A stretch of 11,796 bases of DNA, taken from CAZRRV01 sp964602735 (lineage in GTDB: Bacteria; Bacillota; Clostridia; Oscillospirales; Acutalibacteraceae). Where the stretch lies: positions 1-11,796 of the forward strand of contig CAZRRV010000046.1 in the NCBI GenBank assembly GCA_964602735.1, written 5' to 3'. A program made the translations under genes and the position numbers. Position 1 is the first letter of the stretch, and every line of letters begins with the position of its first letter. Shown piece by piece: positions 7,648-11,796 of this stretch. The notes under the pieces are model-generated. The model was not told the DNA's origin. It saw only the letters and a list, made by a program, of their open reading frames with translations, and ran no database searches.

Positions 7648-7733
7648 GTTTTTGTTTGTTTTTTTTCGGTTTTTATCGCTTTCTCCCGTAAAAAAGTTCG
7701 TTTCAAAATTTTTGTTTATTTATGAAAAAGTTG

Positions 7734-7763
7734 TTGACATGGGGGGGGGGGGGGGTGTATAAT
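7734..7763 (+). promoter_or_regulatory. Consensus promoter with a 15-G homopolymer spacer (candidate phase-variable promoter)
   Basis: TTGACA (7734-7739) and TATAAT (7758-7763) are both perfect consensus. The 18-bp spacer is T, then 15 consecutive G (7741-7755), then TG. The stretch upstream (about 7645-7733) is strongly A/T rich and could act as an UP element. Homopolymeric G or C tracts in promoter spacers are known to change length by slipped-strand mispairing and thereby switch transcription, as in Neisseria porA and Bordetella fim genes. Loss of one G here would give the optimal 17 bp; larger changes should weaken or silence the promoter. The promoter call is firm; switching is inferred. 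Confidence 0.88.
7741..7755 (+). repeat. Poly-G tract, 15 units
   Basis: This is an uninterrupted run of 15 G, by far the longest homopolymer in the window. It sits exactly between the two promoter boxes. It may also form a G-quadruplex when single-stranded. Its length in one assembled sequence may be only one state of a mixed population, and it could carry a sequencing length error. Confidence 0.95.
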
Positions 7764-7765
7764 GT

Positions 7766-7790
7766 ACAAGCGAAAGGAATTTTCGCTTGT
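7766..7790 (+). promoter_or_regulatory. Perfect inverted repeat over the transcription start (operator or 5' mRNA hairpin)
   Basis: ACAAGCGAAA (7766-7775) and TTTCGCTTGT (7781-7790) are exact reverse complements with a 5-nt loop, GGAAT. The predicted start near 7770 lies within the left arm. There is no following T run, so it is not a terminator. It could be the operator of a dimeric repressor or, in RNA, a hairpin at the 5' end that protects the transcript. Confidence 0.6.
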
Positions 7791-7819
7791 TTCCGTTGTG
7801 AAAAAAATGCATTAAAACG

Positions 7820-7844
7820 CCGTAAAACATACGGTTCCAAACCG
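7820..7844 (+). other. Two overlapping small hairpins in the leader
   Basis: CCGTA (7820-7824) can pair with TACGG (7830-7834), while CGGTT (7832-7836) can pair with AACCG (7840-7844). The shared CGG makes the two stems mutually exclusive. They end 3 nt before the ribosome binding site. The stems are only 5 bp, so this could be chance. Confidence 0.25.
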
Positions 7845-7861
7845 AAAAGGAGGATATTGTA

Positions 7862-10800
7862 ATGGCGAACGGAACGGCCGGTACCGAAAAGAAAAAATCA
7901 GGCGGTACCAAAAAGGTTATGATTGTTTCGCTGGCGCTTATGGCGGTTGCGGCAATCGTGCTTGCTGTTGTGCTTCTCATTCACTTTACCGGCGGTATCG
8001 TGAAAAACAAGACGCTGTTCAACCGTAAGCCGGCGGAGCCGAAACCCTCGGCCATCGAGGTGGGCTACGCCCTTAACGAGCGCGACATCGCCCTCAACGT
8101 CGGCAAAACGCTGCAGCTGCAGCTTGTGTCGACAACTAACGGCGACCCGGTGACCGACATCGCGGTAACCTGGAAAAGCGATCACCCCGCGATCGCCTCT
8201 GTCAGCGAGACGGGGGTCGTAAAGGCCGTAAAGGGCGGCGAAACGGTTATCAAGGCCAATTTCGAGTACGAAGGCACCGATTACTCTCTGCCGTGCGTCA
8301 CAACCGTTAAAACCGCGAACGGCAAATACGCGTCTTACCGCGTGCGCTATTTCACCCAGTCGAAAGACCGCAGCTCCTACAGCGTCGCCGAAGAGGTTTA
8401 CGAGCGCGCCGTCGGCAGCAAGGTGAAAATGTCGGAGGCCGAGGCGTCGAGAAGGCTCCCCGGCAACTACACTTTGCGGAAAGACAAATCCGTTCTCTCC
8501 GGCACGGTTAAAGAGAAAACCGGGTGCGTGCTCGAGGTTTACTACGATGTCGCCGAGATAACGTATTATGTCGATTATTACTACGAGTCCGCAACCGCGC
8601 TCGGCACCTACGCCGAGAAAGAAACGAAAGCGTATAAATGCTACGCCTTCGAGTCGGTTCAGGCGTCGGCCAACCCCAAAGAGGGCTTTGTGCAGAACAC
8701 CAAAGCGCCCGGCTCCATTCTGTCGAACGACAGCGTAACCGACGGCGTGCATCTCGTCGCGTTTTACGATCGCGCCCGCGGTCAGGCAACCGTGAACTAC
8801 GCGAGCGGGAAAGAATCCAAAACCTATAACTACGCCTACGGCCACGGCCTTATCGACGCCGACGAAAAAACGGTGTTCGACGACAGCGTCGATCCCCTCC
8901 GCCTGAAATGGACTGTTTCCGGCAAAGATACCGACGATCCGTCCGCCGCTCTTCGCGCCTCCACCGGCGATGTTACCGTGGCGTCGGAACTTTACGGTTC
9001 CGGCATGGTGTACGATGCCGCGCTCGGCGGCGTTACCGGCAACAGCACTCGCCTGAACGAGGGCATTTACGCCTTATTTAACGGCTCCGGCAAAAATATC
9101 TGGCTCAGCTTCAAACTGAAGACAACCGGCTCGCAGTCGAATATGTGCGGCATCGTTCTTCAGGCGAACGGGCAGGATCGCGAACTGCGGTTCAACAGCT
9201 ACGGCCTGCGCATCAACCGCGGTCACGGCGGCGGCAACGGGTTTGCCGATACAACCATTCCCCACAACGCCGTCGATAACGAAGCGTATATTAACAAGGC
9301 GGAAACGACGCTCGGCGAAAAAGACGGCTTTCTCTGGAGCCAGCACAGCAACAACGCATACGGCTATCGGAATTCCGCCGTGCACAAAATGCAGCGCGAG
9401 GAGCCGAACGGCGGCGAACATCAGATCGATTTCGCCCTTTACGAGGGCTGGCTGTACTGGCGGGTTGACGGGCAGGTGTCCGGCGCCCTCAAACTCAGCC
9501 GTCTCGACGAATCGTGGACGGCCGACACCGTATACGAAATCGGTCTCTCCTGCTTCGACGGTCTTGCGATTGCCGACAAACCGCTCTTCTCCGAATTCGA
9601 TCTCGCTTTCGATAAAGACGCCGTATCAGACGGCAGAATAGTCGAAACCGGCAGCGTTGACGAGCAGAAATACACCGTAAGCAGAATGCACTGGGAGCCT
9701 TTCACCGGCACATATCTTCCCGCTTCGTTCGAAGGCGGCCAGAACTATATCCTCGGCGAAGAAGGCGCGCAGGCCGGTGTTTCCGCCCATATCAGGTGGA
9801 TGGATGTCGATAATACCGGCTCCGCCGCCGGCGTAACCCTCGAATACGGCGGAAAGTCGAAACAGTTTATCGTACAGGGTTATAACGCTCAGATCAGGTT
9901 TGATGAGAACCGCGGCTGGCAGGGCAACAAATACAACGTCGAGCTTATCAATCAGATTGCCCCGTATCTGCTCTTCAACGGATCCGGCGACGGCGATATA
10001 GCCGCCTATGTCAGAAAAGACTCCGACAGCAACTACTACTTCTACGCTTTCTTCAACGGCAACCAGGTGCTGCATATCGATATGCGCAATATATTCGACG
10101 ATTATACCCCCGGCGACAAGGTAACTCTCGGCGCCTACTGCTACGATCCCACCAACGGCCTCGCCCATTTTTCCGATATTAAATTCGGCTCCGCCGACGA
10201 TTTTGCCGACGCCAACGCCCCGATCGAATGGAGATACACCGCCTCCGTCGATGATAACATTGACAACGGGCAGTGGACCGCGGGCGGCAAAAACCCGATT
10301 ACCGAAGATATGGAAAACGGCACGTTTGAAGAAGTAGGTAAAAATTCCGGTTATCTCCAGTTCTACGGCTCCTCCCCGAATTGGCAGATCGACTATACGA
10401 TCAACCGCGGCAACACAGATATGAAGCAGATTTCCTTCTATGTGCAAGTCAAGTCCCTCGATGGTACTACATACCGCACAACGGGTTGGTCGCTGTTCGG
10501 CTGGCTTTCCGCGACGGGAAAAGTCGAAGCGGAGCTTCCCTCAAACGCTTTCAATTACCCCAACCGTTACACCACTGTTCCCACCCACACGAATCTTTTC
10601 TGGAACCGGTACGCCAATCAATTTTCAAACGCGGAAGCTACCCGGATGTCCGCGAAAGTGCGCATATCGATATGCGACGATGTTCTTTACCTCTGGTCCG
10701 ATACGGAACTTTCGCCCGACGACCCGGTACGCCGGAAGTACGCGAGCGAAGACGGGCTGTATCTTATGGCGCGGTTCCCGCTTACCGAAAAGAACTTCGG

Positions 10801-11796
10801 CGGGCACAAGCCCGGCTCGAACTACCGCGTGCGGGTATACTTCGACAGTACTAACCCTAATCTGCACCCCGGCGACGTTAAATTAACCCATATAAGCGCT
10901 AAATACGGCCGCGCGATACCCGACGATTTTATGACCGTCGACGGCAAAAAGTATACCCTCGAAGAGGCGGCGGCCGCGATCGAAAAGAACATTACCGCCA
11001 TTCCGTGGAAAACGATGGACTCTCACACCGAAGCCGATTCCAACTCCGGCGAACTCGTTCTCTACGGCGCGCTGGCGCAGGCGCTCGCCGATTACAACCG
11101 CGGCGGTAAAACTCTCGCGGAAATAGCTCCCCTCGATAAAAGCGTGTATTTATCGTACGACTGGCAGGAGCTTGATAATACGAAAGGCAATATTTCCGGC
11201 GGGCATTTCCTCTCGCTTGTCGACGAAAACGGCACCGGGCGGCTAGTCGGTTCGTTTTTCCAAAGCGGTTACAGCGGCGTGCGCTACGGTATATACAACG
11301 GAAGCGCCACGGGCTGGTTAAATGTAGGCGACAAACTCGATCAGGGCGGAAAGAATGACATCCCGTTGTACCAACACAGTGAATACAACAACGAGTACGG
11401 CACATTAACCTCGAATTTCCCCTCGGCTTTCAACAGTTATGTGTGGAGCTACAAAGCCGGCGCAAAAGCCGACAGCCGGTTCAGTGTTTCACCCCCGGCT
11501 TACGGAAATACCATTCACCTCGAGCATCTTGTTGCCGGCGGCAAACTGGCGATAAAAGTCAACGGCGAACTCGCGCTTATCGTTCCGCTTGACAAGCTGT
11601 GCGAAACCTGGAACGAAAACACCAAACTCCGCCTCGGCATATATGAATACGACCCCAGCGGCACCGACGGCAACATTTACAGCAATATCGTGTACAAAAC
11701 CGGCGCCGACGCCGAGGCCAAGGGCGATCTGTCCGGCGAAATCGAGGGCGCGCAACTTAACAGCTTCGTATACGAGCCTTTCGACGGCACCTATAT
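7862..11796 (+). CDS. Giant membrane-tethered surface protein with Big_2 and LamG-like modules (3' end missing)
   Basis: The frame is open from ATG 7862 to the right edge: 1,311 codons and two bases, with no stop. The start is supported by AAGGAGG (7847-7853) 8 nt upstream. A basic N-terminus precedes one membrane helix at about residues 19-41, with no obvious cleavage site, so the protein is probably held as a signal anchor with its body outside. Residues about 65-150 are a Big_2 Ig-like domain (contains VTWKSDHPAIASVSETG, a G-V-V-K-A-V-K-G turn and an A-N-F strand). Residues about 159-335 form a Tyr-rich beta region resembling MucBP or InlB-type repeats (weak). From about residue 345 come repeated beta-sandwich modules of LamG/concanavalin-like character, likely carbohydrate or protein binding. 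No catalytic motif is evident. The C-terminus, and so any sorting signal, is outside the window. Expression is probably controlled by the poly-G promoter. Confidence 0.92.
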   Translation, partial: MANGTAGTEKKKSGGTKKVMIVSLALMAVAAIVLAVVLLIHFTGGIVKNKTLFNRKPAEPKPSAIEVGYALNERDIALNVGKTLQLQLVSTTNGDPVTDIAVTWKSDHPAIASVSETGVVKAVKGGETVIKANFEYEGTDYSLPCVTTVKTANGKYASYRVRYFTQSKDRSSYSVAEEVYERAVGSKVKMSEAEASRRLPGNYTLRKDKSVLSGTVKEKTGCVLEVYYDVAEITYYVDYYYESATALGTYAEKETKAYKCYAFESVQASANPKEGFVQNTKAPGSILSNDSVTDGVHLVAFYDRARGQATVNYASGKESKTYNYAYGHGLIDADEKTVFDDSVDPLRLKWTVSGKDTDDPSAALRASTGDVTVASELYGSGMVYDAALGGVTGNSTRLNEGIYALFNGSGKNIWLSFKLKTTGSQSNMCGIVLQANGQDRELRFNSYGLRINRGHGGGNGFADTTIPHNAVDNEAYINKAETTLGEKDGFLWSQHSNNAYGYRNSAVHKMQREEPNGGEHQIDFALYEGWLYWRVDGQVSGALKLSRLDESWTADTVYEIGLSCFDGLAIADKPLFSEFDLAFDKDAVSDGRIVETGSVDEQKYTVSRMHWEPFTGTYLPASFEGGQNYILGEEGAQAGVSAHIRWMDVDNTGSAAGVTLEYGGKSKQFIVQGYNAQIRFDENRGWQGNKYNVELINQIAPYLLFNGSGDGDIAAYVRKDSDSNYYFYAFFNGNQVLHIDMRNIFDDYTPGDKVTLGAYCYDPTNGLAHFSDIKFGSADDFADANAPIEWRYTASVDDNIDNGQWTAGGKNPITEDMENGTFEEVGKNSGYLQFYGSSPNWQIDYTINRGNTDMKQISFYVQVKSLDGTTYRTTGWSLFGWLSATGKVEAELPSNAFNYPNRYTTVPTHTNLFWNRYANQFSNAEATRMSAKVRISICDDVLYLWSDTELSPDDPVRRKYASEDGLYLMARFPLTEKNFGGHKPGSNYRVRVYFDSTNPNLHPGDVKLTHISAKYGRAIPDDFMTVDGKKYTLEEAAAAIEKNITAIPWKTMDSHTEADSNSGELVLYGALAQALADYNRGGKTLAEIAPLDKSVYLSYDWQELDNTKGNISGGHFLSLVDENGTGRLVGSFFQSGYSGVRYGIYNGSATGWLNVGDKLDQGGKNDIPLYQHSEYNNEYGTLTSNFPSAFNSYVWSYKAGAKADSRFSVSPPAYGNTIHLEHLVAGGKLAIKVNGELALIVPLDKLCETWNENTKLRLGIYEYDPSGTDGNIYSNIVYKTGADAEAKGDLSGEIEGAQLNSFVYEPFDGTY
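8894..11796 (+). repeat. Array of divergent LamG-like modules
   Basis: Each module opens with a short motif around an aromatic residue and closes with an S-D/N-I-type strand. Opening motifs are LKWTVSG (Trp350), HWEPFTGTY (Trp611), IEWRYTAS (Trp790), IPWKTMDS (Trp1049) and VYEPFDGTY (Tyr1304). Spacings are 261, 179, 259 and 255 residues. Closing strands include HFSDIKFG, LTHISAKYG and YSNIVYKTG. The second and fifth openings are nearly identical (EPF-x-GTY). The modules are divergent in DNA, so this is old duplication rather than a recent tandem repeat. The last module runs off the window. Confidence 0.6.

Noticed and set aside
6730..7725. 331-codon plus-strand open frame opposite the MBL-fold gene
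   Set aside because: The minus strand encodes a complete hydrolase with catalytic motifs, ribosome binding site, promoter and terminator; the plus-strand product has no family features.
7766..7790. Inverted repeat as an intrinsic terminator or attenuator
   Set aside because: No T run follows the right arm, and it sits at the transcription start, so there is almost no transcript before it to terminate.
7720..7980. Minus-strand open frame that would read the poly-G tract as a run of prolines
   Set aside because: It crosses the promoter and the start of the surface-protein gene and has no initiation signals or recognisable domain.
7898..8845. Long minus-strand open frame opposite the start of the second surface protein
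   Set aside because: The plus strand carries a clear promoter, ribosome binding site, membrane helix and Big_2 domain; the antisense frame arises from codon bias.
9626..10447. 273-codon minus-strand open frame
   Set aside because: Antisense to the LamG-like modules of a frame open for more than 1,300 codons; no initiation signals.

Overview
The window looks like a chromosomal segment of a Gram-positive Bacillota bacterium, most likely an uncultured gut-type Clostridia lineage. This rests on an LPXTG-type sorting signal, a class C (pilin-type) sortase, strong AAGGAGG ribosome binding sites, and sigma-A promoters with consensus-like boxes and 17-18 bp spacers. The lineage is inference; the Gram-positive, sortase-bearing envelope is read from the sequence. 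No RNA genes, insertion sequences or CRISPR arrays were seen.

Layout. (1) 1-5031 (+): the 3' part of a very large wall-anchored surface protein ending in three tandem domains that each carry a Lys/Glu/Asn set typical of self-crosslinking pilin domains, then an LPFTG sorting signal. Its stop codon overlaps the start of a class C sortase gene (ATGA). The pair looks like a substrate and enzyme module of a pilus or adhesin locus and ends at a strong, probably bidirectional terminator at 5055-5091. (2) 5131-6634 (-): a two-gene operon with a DUF4405-type four-histidine membrane cytochrome first and a carboxymuconolactone-decarboxylase/cupin fusion second, driven by a clear promoter at 6659-6687. 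(3) 6733-7563 (-): a PhnP-like metallo-beta-lactamase-fold hydrolase with its own promoter and terminator. (4) 7734-11796 (+): a second giant surface protein, still open at the right edge. It has an N-terminal membrane anchor, a Big_2 Ig-like domain, a repeat-like region and an array of beta-rich LamG-like modules.

The standout feature is the promoter of this second surface protein. The -35 box TTGACA and -10 box TATAAT are both perfect consensus, and the 18-bp spacer between them is a run of 15 G flanked by T and TG. This is the architecture of promoter-spacer phase variation by slipped-strand mispairing, here controlling a large surface protein. A perfect 10-bp inverted repeat sits directly over the predicted transcription start.

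Together the two outer regions are cell-surface display systems: one covalently wall-anchored or polymerised by its own sortase, one membrane-tethered and probably switched on and off. The three minus-strand genes between them are metabolic or redox genes with no evident direct link to the surface proteins.
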